DNA of 64,000 bases from Arenivirga flava (lineage in GTDB: Bacteria; Actinomycetota; Actinomycetes; Actinomycetales; Microbacteriaceae): contig NZ_BSUL01000001.1 in NCBI RefSeq assembly GCF_030161575.1, forward strand, positions 2,027,809-2,091,808, in the 5' to 3' direction. A program made the translations under genes and the position numbers. The notes beneath the pieces are model-generated. The model saw only the letters and a program-made list of their open reading frames with translations, ran no database searches and was not told where the DNA came from. Shown here piece by piece: positions 1 to 8,646 of this stretch (positions within the stretch are counted from its first letter, which is position 1; each line of letters starts with the position of its first letter).

Positions 1-726
1 CGCATCGCGGCCGGCGTGGTCGAGCTCGCCGCGCAGATGGCACCCGGGGTGGTGATCGCCGAGGCCGGCGGGACCGACGAGGGCGGCATCGGCACGAGCT
101 TCGCGCTGGTGCAGGCCGGCATCGAGCGCGCGGACTCCGGCGACGGCGCCGTGCTGCTCTGCGACCTCGGCTCGGCGGTGCTGACCGCCGAGACGGCGCT
201 GGACTTCCTGGACGACGAGCAGCGGATGCGCGTGCGCATCGCCGAGGCCCCGATCGTCGAGGGGTCGGTCGCCGCCGCCGTCGCTGCCGCCACCGGCTCG
301 GATGCGGAGGCGGTGGTCGCCGCGGCGGAGTCCGCGAACGGCGTCGCGTCGGCTGCCGGGGCTGCGCCGGCGGGCGGGGCCGCGGCGACGGTCCCCTCCG
401 GCGGCGACGGCGCACCGTCCGGCGGCGAGGCGAGCGCGACGCCGGCGTCGGGGCCCGCATCCGCTCAGGACCGCATCGCCCGCACCGTCACGCTCGTGAA
501 CCGCGACGGCCTGCACGCGCGCCCGGCCGCGGAGTTCGTCAAGCTCGCGGCGAGCTTCGGCGCCGAGACCACCGTCCAGGGCGCCGACGCGCGCAGCCTG
601 CTCGCCGTCATGGCGCTCGGCCTCACCCGCGGCAGCGAGGTGCGCATCGAGTCGCGCGGACCGGGCGCCCGCGCCGCGGTCGACGCGCTCGCGGCGCTCG
701 TCGAGTCGGGCTTCGGGGAGGCCTGA
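1..726 (+). CDS. dhaM: PTS-dependent dihydroxyacetone kinase phosphotransferase subunit DhaM (5' truncated by window edge)
   Basis: Phosphoryl-transfer subunit of the PTS-dependent dihydroxyacetone kinase: it passes phosphate from the general PTS to DhaL-ADP. The frame is open from base 1 (RIAAGVVELAAQM), so only the first part of the EIIA-mannose-like domain, including its active His, lies outside the window. The EIIA part (GGIGTSFALVQAGIE, VLLCDLGSA) is followed by an Ala/Gly/Pro-rich linker of about 55 residues and then a complete HPr domain starting near VTLVNRDGLHARPAAEFV, with the phosphorylatable His in HARPA. EIIA-HPr fusion is one of the known DhaM architectures. dhaK and dhaL are expected immediately upstream. 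Confidence 0.93.
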   Translation, partial: RIAAGVVELAAQMAPGVVIAEAGGTDEGGIGTSFALVQAGIERADSGDGAVLLCDLGSAVLTAETALDFLDDEQRMRVRIAEAPIVEGSVAAAVAAATGSDAEAVVAAAESANGVASAAGAAPAGGAAATVPSGGDGAPSGGEASATPASGPASAQDRIARTVTLVNRDGLHARPAAEFVKLAASFGAETTVQGADARSLLAVMALGLTRGSEVRIESRGPGARAAVDALAALVESGFGEA

Positions 727-756
727 CCCGAGGTCGGCACCGCCCAGAGCCACGGC

Positions 757-1236
757 TCAGCGCAGCGCCCGCAGGTAACGGCGCCGAGCGACCCGCTGCG
801 CGACGAGCAGCAGCGGGAACAGCGCGCGCCAGGGCCCCCGCGGCGCCGGCGCGGTGAGCGAGCGCACGGTCAGCAGCACGGCGTCGCCGTCGCGGTGCAC
901 CACGAAGCACTCCTCGCCGTCGACCGGATGCCCCGGTCGGGTCGCGTAGGCGAAGCCGACCCGCTCCGCCCCCTCCACCACCGCCACGACCTCCACCGGC
1001 TCGCGGATCGCGACGCCGAGCACGCGGGCGGTCACGGTGACCCGCTCGCCCGGCGCGACCGGGGCGGATGCGGGCACCGCGAATCCGCTGCGCGTCTTCA
1101 CCGCCCAGCGCAGCACGTCGTGCGCGGCGCGGCGCCACGCCTCCTCGCCGCGCCCGATGACCGCCGTGCCCTCCCAGGCGCGGTGCACGCCCTCGGCGGC
1201 GTGCCAGACCGGGTCGCCGGGCGCCGTGCGGGTCAC
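757..1236 (-). CDS. DUF1990 family protein
   Basis: 159-residue protein with the DUF1990 signature: GERVTVTARVLGVAIREPVEVV, then FAYATRPGHPVDGEECFVV and a C-terminal hydrophobic-basic stretch (RALFPLLLVAQRVARRRY). The function of the family is unknown. I place the start at GTG 1236, because it overlaps the stop of the upstream flavoprotein gene by 4 bp (GTGA), the usual sign of translational coupling. The frame stays open upstream, but that sequence is shadow coding of the neighbour. The pair is probably one operon. Confidence 0.8.
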   Translation of the reverse strand: MTRTAPGDPVWHAAEGVHRAWEGTAVIGRGEEAWRRAAHDVLRWAVKTRSGFAVPASAPVAPGERVTVTARVLGVAIREPVEVVAVVEGAERVGFAYATRPGHPVDGEECFVVHRDGDAVLLTVRSLTAPAPRGPWRALFPLLLVAQRVARRRYLRALR

Positions 1237-2327
1237 GCGCCGAGGCTTCCGAGCCGGCTCAGCGCGGCGATCGCCTGCCGTGCCACGACGCGGCCGGCCC
1301 GGTTGGCGCCGATGGTGCTGGCCTGCGGGCCGTAGCCGGCGAAGAAGATGCGCGGGTCGCGCCACGAGGCGCCCGCGGCGACGGCCACGCCGCCCTCCTT
1401 CTCGCGCAGCTTCAGCGGGGCGAGGTGGCGCAGCTCGGGACGGAACCCGGTGGCCCAGATGATCGCATCCGCTCGCAGGAGGGAGCCGTCAGGCCAGCGC
1501 ACGCCGTCCGGCTCGATGCGGGTGAACATCCGCTCGGCCACGAGGAGGCCGCGCTGGATGCCCGCGTGGTTGCGGCGGGTGCGCGGGATGCCCGTGCCGC
1601 TGACGATGCTCGGCAGGGCGAGGCCGGCCCGCGCCGCGTCGTCCTGCATGCTCACCGCGAGCGCACCGGCCTCGGGGGTGAGCTCGGTCTGGTCGATCCA
1701 GTCGATCGGGCGACGGCTCGTCCAGGTGAGCTGGGCGGCGACGCCCTCGAGCTCGTGCAGGAAGCCGACCGCGCTCGTGCCACCGCCGACGATGACGACG
1801 GACTGGCCCCGGAACTGCTCGGCCGACGTGTAGCCGCTGGTGTGGAGCTGGCGGCCCCGGAAGCGCTCGGCGCCGGCGACGTACGGCACGAAGGGCGCTC
1901 CCCAGGTGCCGGTCGCGTTGATCACGAGGTCGGTGGCGAACTCCCCCGCGCCGCTGCGCACGACCAGCTCGGAGTCCTCGTAGCCGACGGATGAGACGGC
2001 TGCCGGCCGCAGCACCGGCAGCTCGAAGTGCCGCTCGTAGGCCTCGTAGTACTCCATGACGACCTCGCGGGCCGGCCGCTTGTGGTCGGCGGTGGCGAAG
2101 CTCAGCCCGAGCTCGTCGAGGCCCGGCAGGTCGTGCACGCGATGGGCGCTGCCGAGCCGCAGCGACTCCCAGCGGAACTGCCACGCGCCGCCGGTGCCCG
2201 GCCCGCGGTCGAGCACGACGTAGTCGTCGCGCGGCACCAGCCCGAGGCGGCGCAGGAAGTAGGCGACGGAGAGGCCCGCCTGGCCGGCGCCGATCACCAC
2301 GACGCGGGTGCGCTGCCTCGTGGTCAT
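1233..2327 (-). CDS. FAD-dependent oxidoreductase / flavin monooxygenase (CzcO-like)
   Basis: 364-residue single-component flavoprotein related to the CzcO/FMO group. The N terminus carries the FAD Rossmann motif (VVVIGAGQAGLS, about residues 9-20). VVIVGGGTSA near residue 175 is the NADPH-binding GxGxxA-type motif. Near the end IIWATGFRPELRHL is the ATG motif typical of FMO/BVMO-like enzymes, followed by IFFAGYGPQASTIGANRAGR. The start is ATG 2327, directly before the FAD motif; a longer in-frame extension to 2378 adds only low-quality sequence. The substrate cannot be told. It is transcribed away from DUF3073 and is coupled to the DUF1990 gene downstream. Confidence 0.85.
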   Translation of the reverse strand: MTTRQRTRVVVIGAGQAGLSVAYFLRRLGLVPRDDYVVLDRGPGTGGAWQFRWESLRLGSAHRVHDLPGLDELGLSFATADHKRPAREVVMEYYEAYERHFELPVLRPAAVSSVGYEDSELVVRSGAGEFATDLVINATGTWGAPFVPYVAGAERFRGRQLHTSGYTSAEQFRGQSVVIVGGGTSAVGFLHELEGVAAQLTWTSRRPIDWIDQTELTPEAGALAVSMQDDAARAGLALPSIVSGTGIPRTRRNHAGIQRGLLVAERMFTRIEPDGVRWPDGSLLRADAIIWATGFRPELRHLAPLKLREKEGGVAVAAGASWRDPRIFFAGYGPQASTIGANRAGRVVARQAIAALSRLGSLGA

Positions 2328-2427
2328 GCATCCGCTCCTCGCGGTCGGTGGTGCCGGACTTCCTCGCCCCCGCTCCATCCTGGCGCAGCGCGCCCTGAGC
2401 GCAAGCCGGGCGGAAGCGCCTGCATGT

Positions 2428-2433
2428 TAGGCT
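2428..2433 (+). promoter_or_regulatory. Probable -10 box (TAGGCT) for the DUF3073 gene
   Basis: TAGGCT lies 73 bp before the start codon in an otherwise very GC-rich spacer, preceded by the relatively AT-rich TGCATGT. The same hexamer precedes purD. No convincing -35 box is visible. Confidence 0.4.
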
Positions 2434-2506
2434 GTGCGGCAGATTTCCACCACACTTCCGCCCCGCGCTTCCCCGCGCCGGGCCACTGAGACCGAGGGGG
2501 TCACGC

Positions 2507-2713
2507 ATGGGGCGCGGCCGTCAGAAGGCGAAGCACACGAAGGTCGCGCGCGACCTCAAGTACTTCAGCCCGGACACGAACCTGGACGCGCTGGAGCGCG
2601 AGCTGCAGACCAGTCACGGTGACGAGGAGTACGTCGACAAGTGGGCGGATCAGTACGCCGACGATGACGACGACGCGGGCGACGGCGAGCAGCCGCAGCA
2701 CCGCAGCGCCTGA
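2507..2713 (+). CDS. DUF3073 domain-containing protein
   Basis: 68-residue protein that begins MGRGRQKAKHTKVARDLKYF, the near-invariant N terminus of the actinobacterial DUF3073 family, and ends in a very acidic Asp-rich tail. The function is unknown. In many actinobacteria this gene sits beside purM and purF; here purM is about 7 kb away, with an efflux locus between them. It is a complete single-gene unit with its own promoter and a strong hairpin after the stop. Confidence 0.92.
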   Translation: MGRGRQKAKHTKVARDLKYFSPDTNLDALERELQTSHGDEEYVDKWADQYADDDDDAGDGEQPQHRSA

Positions 2714-2736
2714 CCCCCGCCGACGCAGCGCTCATC

Positions 2737-2770
2737 CGACGCCGCGACACCTCCGGGTGACGCGGCGTCG
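2737..2770. terminator. Hairpin terminator between DUF3073 and tetR
   Basis: CGACGCCGCG (2737-2746) pairs perfectly with CGCGGCGTCG (2761-2770). Inside it CACC/GGTG extends the stem across one A-A mismatch, leaving a TCCG loop. It lies between convergent genes and probably serves both. There is no U-tract, as is usual in such GC-rich genomes. Confidence 0.7.
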
Positions 2771-2842
2771 CAGCGTGTGCGCAGCGTTCAGGCGCGTGCA
2801 CGGCATCCGCGCGTCAGCGCGGCGTCCGGGCGCGCGCGGCGT

Positions 2843-3478
2843 TCAGGCCGGAGCGGTCGCGCCCAGCAGCAGCACCGCGATGGGCGTCGTGACGCTCGCG
2901 TCGATCTGCTCGAGCGTGCGGCCGGCGATGAGTCCTGACGTGAGCGCGCCCTCGTAGATCCAGGCGCACGTGTCGACGATGAGCTCGGCGTCCGCCGTGA
3001 AGCGCAACCCGAGCGATCCGACGGCCGCCTCGACGAGGGCGGTGACCTCGCGGATCATGCCGGCGCGGTTGGCCGCGTAGGCGGCGCCGATGGCCGCATC
3101 CCGCAGCGCCAACGCGGCGAACTCGTGCTGCACGAGGCACCAGCGCCGCCCGCCGTGGTTTTTCTGCAGCACCTCGAGCACGCTCTGCGTCACGGCGTCG
3201 ACGTCGAGCGGATCGGCGGCGAGGCGCGGCACCGCCTCCTGCATCCGCTGCCCCATCGCGCCGAGCTGTCGCTCGTGCTCGCGAGCGAGCAGCGCGAAGA
3301 ACAGCTCCTCCTTGGAGGAGAAGTTCGAGTAGAACGCACCCCGGCTGAAGCCGGCGGCCTCGCAGAGCTGCTCGACGCTGGCGGCCTGCACGCCGACGTC
3401 GGCGAAGACCTCGAAGGCGGCGTCCATGAGGCGCTCGCGGGTGCGCCCGCGGCGACCGCCCTCATCCGTCTCGCTCAT
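2843..3478 (-). CDS. TetR family transcriptional regulator
   Basis: 211 residues. The N-terminal helix-turn-helix runs from about residue 12 to 55 (RERLMDAAFEVFADVGV, then SVEQLCEAAGFSRGAFYSNF, then SSKEELFFALL), the canonical TetR pattern. The C-terminal ligand domain is family-typical in length. The start ATG 3478 is just before the HTH. The gene is divergent from the MMPL/YhgE efflux pair, and two overlapping-spaced inverted repeats (3533-3565) fill the intergenic promoter region. By family analogy it represses the efflux operon, and probably itself, until an unknown ligand binds. Confidence 0.92.
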   Translation of the reverse strand: MSETDEGGRRGRTRERLMDAAFEVFADVGVQAASVEQLCEAAGFSRGAFYSNFSSKEELFFALLAREHERQLGAMGQRMQEAVPRLAADPLDVDAVTQSVLEVLQKNHGGRRWCLVQHEFAALALRDAAIGAAYAANRAGMIREVTALVEAAVGSLGLRFTADAELIVDTCAWIYEGALTSGLIAGRTLEQIDASVTTPIAVLLLGATAPA

Positions 3479-3532
3479 GCGACCCCTTCTCCGCGAATGC
3501 TCTGGACGGCTTGAACCGTACCGCCCGGAAGA

Positions 3533-3565
3533 ATACATTCATGTATCGGATACACGGATGTATCC
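3533..3565. promoter_or_regulatory. Tandem TetR-type operator in the tetR/MMPL divergent promoter
   Basis: There are two dyads. ATACAT-TC-ATGTAT occupies 3533-3546. GGATACA-CGGA-TGTATCC occupies 3548-3565 and its 7-bp arms match perfectly. The dyad centres are 17 bp apart and both share the TACAT/ATGTA core. This is the most AT-rich stretch of the region and holds the promoters of both genes, so bound repressor would block both. Confidence 0.75.
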
Positions 3566-3592
3566 AAATTCCCCTCACGATCCGGAGCATCC

Positions 3593-6343
3593 GTGTCCTC
3601 AGTCCTCTACGCCCTCGGCCGCTGGTCGTACCGCTCACGGGGGCTCGTGCTGGCGATCTGGCTCGCCGCGCTCGTGCTCGTCGGCGGCGGCGCCGTCGCC
3701 TTCAACCAGGGCACCGAGAACTCGTTCTCGATCCCCGGCACCGAGAGCCAGGAGGCGCTCGACTCGCTGAGCCACACGTTCCCGCAGGTGAGCGGCACGA
3801 GCGCGCAGATCGTCGTCGTCGCCCCCGAGGGCGAGGTCGTGGAGCAGCCCGCGATCGAGACGGCCGTAGCGGATGGGGTCGAGGCGATGGGCGCGATCGA
3901 CGGCGTCAGCGCCGCGAGCGACCCCTTCGGCGGCCTCGTCGACGGGGCGGTCGCCAAGGATGGCGCGGCCGCGGTCATCAGCGTGCAGATCGACGGCAGC
4001 GTCTCGACCCTGTCGGAGCGGCTGCTCGACGAGCTCTCCGCGGAGGCGGACGCGCTCGAGGCAGCCCTGCCGGACGGCTCGCGCGTCGCGGTCGGCGGCG
4101 AGGCCTACTCGGTCAGCCTGCCCACGCTCACGATCACCGAGGCGGTCGGCGTGGTCATCGCGCTCATCGTGCTCATCGTCACCTTCGGCTCGTTCCTGGC
4201 CGCAGGGCTGCCGCTGCTCACCGCGCTGCTCGGCGTCGCCATCTCGATGGCCGCGATCTTCGTCGCCACGATCTTCACCGACATCTCCTCGACCACGCCG
4301 ATGCTCGCGCTCATGCTCGGTCTCGCCGTCGGCATCGACTACGCGCTGTTCATCATCTCCAGGCACCGGGAGCAGGTGCTCGGCGGCATGGATCCGGAGG
4401 AGTCGACCGCGCGCGCCGTCGCGACCGCGGGCAGCGCGGTCATCTTCGCAGGCCTCACCGTCATCATCGCGCTGGTCGGGCTCTTCGTCGCCGGCATCCC
4501 CTTCCTCACCGTCATGGGCCTCGCCGCGGCCGTGGCGGTCGGCATCGCGGTGCTCATCGCGGTGACGCTCACGCCGGCGATGCTCGGCTTCGCGGGCGCT
4601 CGGATGGGACGTTCGATCGGCGACGGGCGCCGGGCGCGGAAGGCTGCGGCCGCCGCCGAGGCCGCATCCGCTCGTGGCGAGGAGGGTGCGGGCACCGCAT
4701 CCGCTCGTCGCGCCCCGGAGCAGGGCAACCGCTTCTTCGCCGGCTGGGTGCGCGCCGCGACGAAGTGGCCCGCGCTCACGATCGTGCTGGTGGTCGCCGG
4801 CCTCGGTGTGGTCAGCGTGCCCGCGCTCGACCTGCGCCTCGCGCTGCCCGACGCCGGCAGCCAGGCCGAGTCGAGCCCGGCCCGCCAGACCTACGACCTG
4901 CTCGCCGAGGAGTTCGGCGAGGGCTACAACGGCCCGCTCATCGTGACGGGCACCATCATCGGCTCGACCGATCCGCTCGGCCTGATGGACGACCTCAAGG
5001 CCGAGATCGAGGCGCTGCCGGGCGTCGCCTCGGTGCCGCTCGCGACCCCGAACCCGACCGCCGACACCGGCATCATCCAGGTCGTGCCGGAGGGCGCGCC
5101 CGACTCGCAGCAGACCAAGGACCTCGTCGCCGAGATCCGCAGCCTGCAGGGCGAGTGGGAGGACGAGTACGGGGTCGAGCTCAGGGTCACCGGCTTCACC
5201 GCGGTGGGCATCGACGTCTCCGACCGGCTCGGCGCGGCGCTGCTGCCCTTCGGCATCCTCGTCGTCGGCCTCTCGCTGATCCTGCTCACCATGGTGTTCC
5301 GCTCCGTCTGGGTGCCGATCAAGGCGACCGTGGGCTACCTGCTCTCGGTGGGCGCGAGCTTCGGCGTGGTCGCCGCCGTCTTCGAATGGGGATGGATGGC
5401 GGATGCGCTGCACGTCGCCCGCGTCGGCCCCGTCATCAGCTTCATGCCGATCATCCTCATGGGCGTGCTGTTCGGCCTCGCGATGGACTACGAGGTGTTC
5501 CTCGTCTCGCGCATCCGCGAGGAGTACGTGCACGGCGGCGACGCGCGCGCGGCGATCCGCAAGGGCTTCCTCGGCTCGGGCAAGGTCGTCACGGCGGCCG
5601 CGATCATCATGCTCGCCGTCTTCGCCGCGTTCGTGCCCGAGGGCGACAGCAACATCAAACCCATCGCGCTGGGGCTCGCGGTCGGCGTCTTCGTCGACGC
5701 CTTCATCGTGCGCATGACCCTGGTGCCGGCGGTGCTGCAGCTGCTCGGCGACAGGGCGTGGTGGATGCCGAGGTGGCTCGACCGGCTGCTGCCCGCCTTC
5801 GACGTGGAGGGCGAGGGCATCGCCAAGGAGCTCGCGCTCGCGGACTGGGCTCCCGGCACGGCGGTGGCCGCCGACGGCCTCGCCCTCGAGGGCGTGTACT
5901 CGGGCGTCAGCGCGACCGTCCCATCGGGCGGAGCCCTGGTGATCCAGGGCGAGCACCGCACCGGCAAGAGCGCGCTGCTGCTCACCATCGCCGGGCGGGT
6001 GCAGCCCACCGGCGGCCGGCTGAAGGTCGACGGGCTCGCGCTGCCGGAGCGCGCGCCGAGCGTGCGCGGCCGCGTCGCCCTCGTGCGCATGGCCGGCGAA
6101 GCCGACCCCGTCGGCGCGGTGCGGCGGGCGCTCGCCGAGCGCCCGCGCATCCTCGCCGTCGACGACCTCGACCACGTCTCCGACCCGACGACCCAGGCGG
6201 AGCTGCGGGCGCTGCTCTCGCCCGCCGAGGACCTCTCGATCGTCGTCAGCTGCGTCGAGACCCGGCCGGTCGACGCGGTGCTGCCGCCCGGCGTCCGCTC
6301 GACCCTGCTCACGACCGCACCCGCCCTGGAGACCGCACGATGA
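3593..6343 (+). CDS. MMPL-family RND transporter with a C-terminal degenerate ABC/P-loop domain
   Basis: 916-residue inner-membrane exporter. Two MMPL repeats (about residues 1-350 and 385-715) each have one TM helix, a large extracytoplasmic loop, then five or six TMs with typical runs such as GLAVGIDYALFIISRHREQ and GLAMDYEVFLVSRIREE. Unusually, about 190 residues follow the last TM. They contain a Walker A motif (GEHRTGKS, about residue 786) and a Walker-B-like RILAVDDLD (about 851), but no LSGGQ signature and no switch His, so it looks like an ABC ATPase that lost its helical domain. The start is GTG 3593, with GGAG 6 nt upstream. It overlaps the YhgE-like gene by ATGA. Substrate unknown; lipid or hydrophobic-compound export is the family norm. 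Confidence 0.88.
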   Translation: MSSVLYALGRWSYRSRGLVLAIWLAALVLVGGGAVAFNQGTENSFSIPGTESQEALDSLSHTFPQVSGTSAQIVVVAPEGEVVEQPAIETAVADGVEAMGAIDGVSAASDPFGGLVDGAVAKDGAAAVISVQIDGSVSTLSERLLDELSAEADALEAALPDGSRVAVGGEAYSVSLPTLTITEAVGVVIALIVLIVTFGSFLAAGLPLLTALLGVAISMAAIFVATIFTDISSTTPMLALMLGLAVGIDYALFIISRHREQVLGGMDPEESTARAVATAGSAVIFAGLTVIIALVGLFVAGIPFLTVMGLAAAVAVGIAVLIAVTLTPAMLGFAGARMGRSIGDGRRARKAAAAAEAASARGEEGAGTASARRAPEQGNRFFAGWVRAATKWPALTIVLVVAGLGVVSVPALDLRLALPDAGSQAESSPARQTYDLLAEEFGEGYNGPLIVTGTIIGSTDPLGLMDDLKAEIEALPGVASVPLATPNPTADTGIIQVVPEGAPDSQQTKDLVAEIRSLQGEWEDEYGVELRVTGFTAVGIDVSDRLGAALLPFGILVVGLSLILLTMVFRSVWVPIKATVGYLLSVGASFGVVAAVFEWGWMADALHVARVGPVISFMPIILMGVLFGLAMDYEVFLVSRIREEYVHGGDARAAIRKGFLGSGKVVTAAAIIMLAVFAAFVPEGDSNIKPIALGLAVGVFVDAFIVRMTLVPAVLQLLGDRAWWMPRWLDRLLPAFDVEGEGIAKELALADWAPGTAVAADGLALEGVYSGVSATVPSGGALVIQGEHRTGKSALLLTIAGRVQPTGGRLKVDGLALPERAPSVRGRVALVRMAGEADPVGAVRRALAERPRILAVDDLDHVSDPTTQAELRALLSPAEDLSIVVSCVETRPVDAVLPPGVRSTLLTTAPALETAR

Positions 6344-8409
6344 ACGCCATCGAACCCGCCACCCCGAGCCGGCGCATCACCTGGTTCACCCTGCTCGGCC
6401 TCGTGCTCGTGCCCGCCGCGATCGGCGGCCTGCTGCTCTGGGGCCTCTGGGACCCGACCACGCGGCTCGGCCAGGTCACCGCGGCCGTCGTGAACCTCGA
6501 CGACGGCACCGAGATCGACGGGCAGCAGGTGCCGCTCGGGCGCCAGCTCGCCGCCGGGCTCGTCACGGCGGAGGAGAGCAACTTCACCTGGGTCATCACG
6601 GACGAGGAGGATGCGGCCGACGGCCTCGACTCCGGCGCCTACGCCACCGTCGTGACGATCCCCGAGGACTTCTCGATGCGCGCGCTCTCCTTCACGGGCG
6701 ACGCGGCGGAGGCGGTGCAGGCGTCGCTGGACGTCGAGACGACGGACCGCAGCCGCCTCGTCGACGGCGCGATCAGCGCCACGATCACCTCGACCGCGAC
6801 GACGCTCTTCAACCGCGAGTCGGCCACGACCTACGTGGAGGGGCTGCTCGGCGGCTTCACCACCCTGAACGACGAGCTGGGCACCGCCGCGGACGGCGCG
6901 GGCGAGCTGGCCGACGGGCAGCAGCAGCTCGCCGACGGCGCCTCGGGCCTCGCCGACGGGCTCGGCGGCCTCTCGACGGGCACGGACGGGCTGGCCGACG
7001 GCCTCGGCACCCTCGCCACGGGCACGGCCGGCCTCGCGGACGGCGTCGACGCACTCGCGGACGGCGCCGGGCAGTCGGCGGCCGGCGCCAGGGAGCTGGC
7101 GGACGGCGGACGCCAGGTCGCCGACGGCACCGCGGCCTTCGCCGGGCAGCTGGGCCAGCTCGCGGACGGAGCGTCGACGGCGGGCGACTCGGCCCGTGGG
7201 GCCGCGCAGAGCACCGCGCGGATCGTCGGCGCGCTGCAGGCGTTCCAGGGGCTGGAGGCCTGCGACTTCGCGAGCGACCCGACCTGCGTGCAGCGCCTGC
7301 TCGCCGCGGTCGAGGGGCTGCCGGATCCGGCCATCCTGGAGTCGCTCGCGACCGACATCGCCACCACCGACGTGGCGCTCAACGGCTCCTCGCCGCTGGC
7401 GCCCGGGCAGAACGTGACGGGGCTCGTCGAGGGGGCCGGCGCGGCGGCGGCGGGCGCGCAGCAGCTCGCGACCGGGGCGTCCGGGGTCGCGGACGGCGCC
7501 GCAGCCCTGGCCGACGGGCTCGACGGCCTCGCCACGGGTGCGTCCGGGGCGGCGGCGGGGGCGCAGCAGCTCGCGGACGGCAGCGCCGCATCCGCTTCGG
7601 GAGCTCGCGAGCTGGCCGACGGCACGTCCGCGCTCGCCGACGGCGGCGCGGGCCTCGCGGACGGCGCGCGCACCGCGGCCGACGGCGGCGCGACGCTCGC
7701 CGACGGCCTCGAGACGGCGGTGTCGCAGATCCCGACCTACACCGACGAGCAGGCCGCCCGTCTGGCCACGGCGGGTGTCGAGCCGATCGAGGCCGAGGCG
7801 CCCGGAACCGACCTGTTCGGCGCGTCCGGCGTGCCGCTCTTCGCGACGATCGCCATCTGGCTCGGCGCGCTCGCCGCCTACCTGCTGCTGCGCCCGGTGA
7901 CGAGCCACGCGCTCGCCTCGACCCGCAGCTCGCTGCGCCTGGCCCTCGGCGGATACCTGCCGGGCCTCGCGATCGGCGTGGTCCAGGGCCTCGCGCTCGG
8001 GGCGGTCATGCTGCCCGTGCTCGAGGTGTCGGCGGCCGCCTCGGTCGGCTTCCTGGCCTTCGCGGCCCTCACGGGAGCCGCCTTCGCGGCGGTCAACCAG
8101 GGCCTCGCGGGACTGCTGGGCGGATTCGGGCGCTTCCTCTCGATGCTCGTCGCGGTCGTCGCGCTGGCCGCTGGCATCGTGTCGACGGCGCCGCCGGTCT
8201 TCGACGCGCTGCTCGACGTGCTGCCGCTGAACTCGGCGATCGACGGGATGCGCGCCATCGCCGACGGATCGGCCGGTGCCGGCGCGGCCGTGGCGGCGAT
8301 GATCGCGTGGCTGCTGCTCGGGATCGTGCTCACGGTGCTCGCGGTGGCGCGCCGCCGCAGCGCGCCGCTGGGGTCGCTGCGCACCCGGCCGGTCGCGGTC
8401 GCGGGGTAG
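6340..8409 (+). CDS. YhgE/Pip-family membrane protein (MMPL partner)
   Basis: 689 residues. One N-terminal TM (about 17-40) leads to an extracytoplasmic domain. From about residue 183 to 460 there is a long run of Ala/Asp/Gly-rich heptad-like repeats (LADG, GAxxLADG, ATG variants), interrupted by a short non-repetitive block with CDFASDPTC that may form a disulfide. The C terminus has about six TMs. This is the YhgE/Pip layout: long extracellular alpha-helical stalk plus ABC-2-like membrane domain. Its start codon overlaps the MMPL stop (ATGA at 6340-6343), so the two are translationally coupled and probably form one export complex under the TetR regulator. Confidence 0.87.
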   Translation: MNAIEPATPSRRITWFTLLGLVLVPAAIGGLLLWGLWDPTTRLGQVTAAVVNLDDGTEIDGQQVPLGRQLAAGLVTAEESNFTWVITDEEDAADGLDSGAYATVVTIPEDFSMRALSFTGDAAEAVQASLDVETTDRSRLVDGAISATITSTATTLFNRESATTYVEGLLGGFTTLNDELGTAADGAGELADGQQQLADGASGLADGLGGLSTGTDGLADGLGTLATGTAGLADGVDALADGAGQSAAGARELADGGRQVADGTAAFAGQLGQLADGASTAGDSARGAAQSTARIVGALQAFQGLEACDFASDPTCVQRLLAAVEGLPDPAILESLATDIATTDVALNGSSPLAPGQNVTGLVEGAGAAAAGAQQLATGASGVADGAAALADGLDGLATGASGAAAGAQQLADGSAASASGARELADGTSALADGGAGLADGARTAADGGATLADGLETAVSQIPTYTDEQAARLATAGVEPIEAEAPGTDLFGASGVPLFATIAIWLGALAAYLLLRPVTSHALASTRSSLRLALGGYLPGLAIGVVQGLALGAVMLPVLEVSAAASVGFLAFAALTGAAFAAVNQGLAGLLGGFGRFLSMLVAVVALAAGIVSTAPPVFDALLDVLPLNSAIDGMRAIADGSAGAGAAVAAMIAWLLLGIVLTVLAVARRRSAPLGSLRTRPVAVAG

Positions 8410-8480
8410 GGCCGCCCCGGGGCCTGCCTCGCGGGGCCCGGGGCCGCCCGCCGGGCTGGGCCCGCGCTGCGGCCGCCCGT

Positions 8481-8536
8481 CGAGGGGGCGGCAGATGCTG
8501 CTCAGCACGCCGCGAGGAGCACCTCCCGTCCCCTCG
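8481..8536. repeat. 56-bp palindromic repeat, family R1, copy 1
   Basis: Begins CGAGGGGGCGGCAGATGCT and ends CACCTCCCGTCCCCTCG, the two ends being imperfect inverted repeats. Exactly 56 bp like the other three copies (8564, 53565, 54671). It lies 70 bp after the YhgE-like stop and could also act as a terminator. Confidence 0.75.
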
Positions 8537-8563
8537 CCGCCAGGGCACACCCCCACGCCGACG

Positions 8564-8619
8564 CGAGGGGGCGGTAGGTGCTCACGAACAGGGCGGGACG
8601 AGCAACTACCGCCCCGTCG
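8564..8619. repeat. 56-bp palindromic repeat, family R1, copy 2
   Basis: Second copy in direct orientation, 27 bp after copy 1. Its arms GGGGCGGTAG and CTACCGCCCC pair perfectly, followed inward by GTGCTC against GAGCA. This is the best-preserved stem of the family. Confidence 0.75.
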
Positions 8620-8646
8620 GCCGAACAGGTCGGGCGGGAGTCGGCG

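Noticed and set aside
3511..6339. Upstream part of a 1,632-codon frame that ends in the YhgE-like gene
   Set aside because: The first 940 codons are an Arg-rich shadow of the MMPL gene. The real start is ATG 6340 with a 4-bp overlap.
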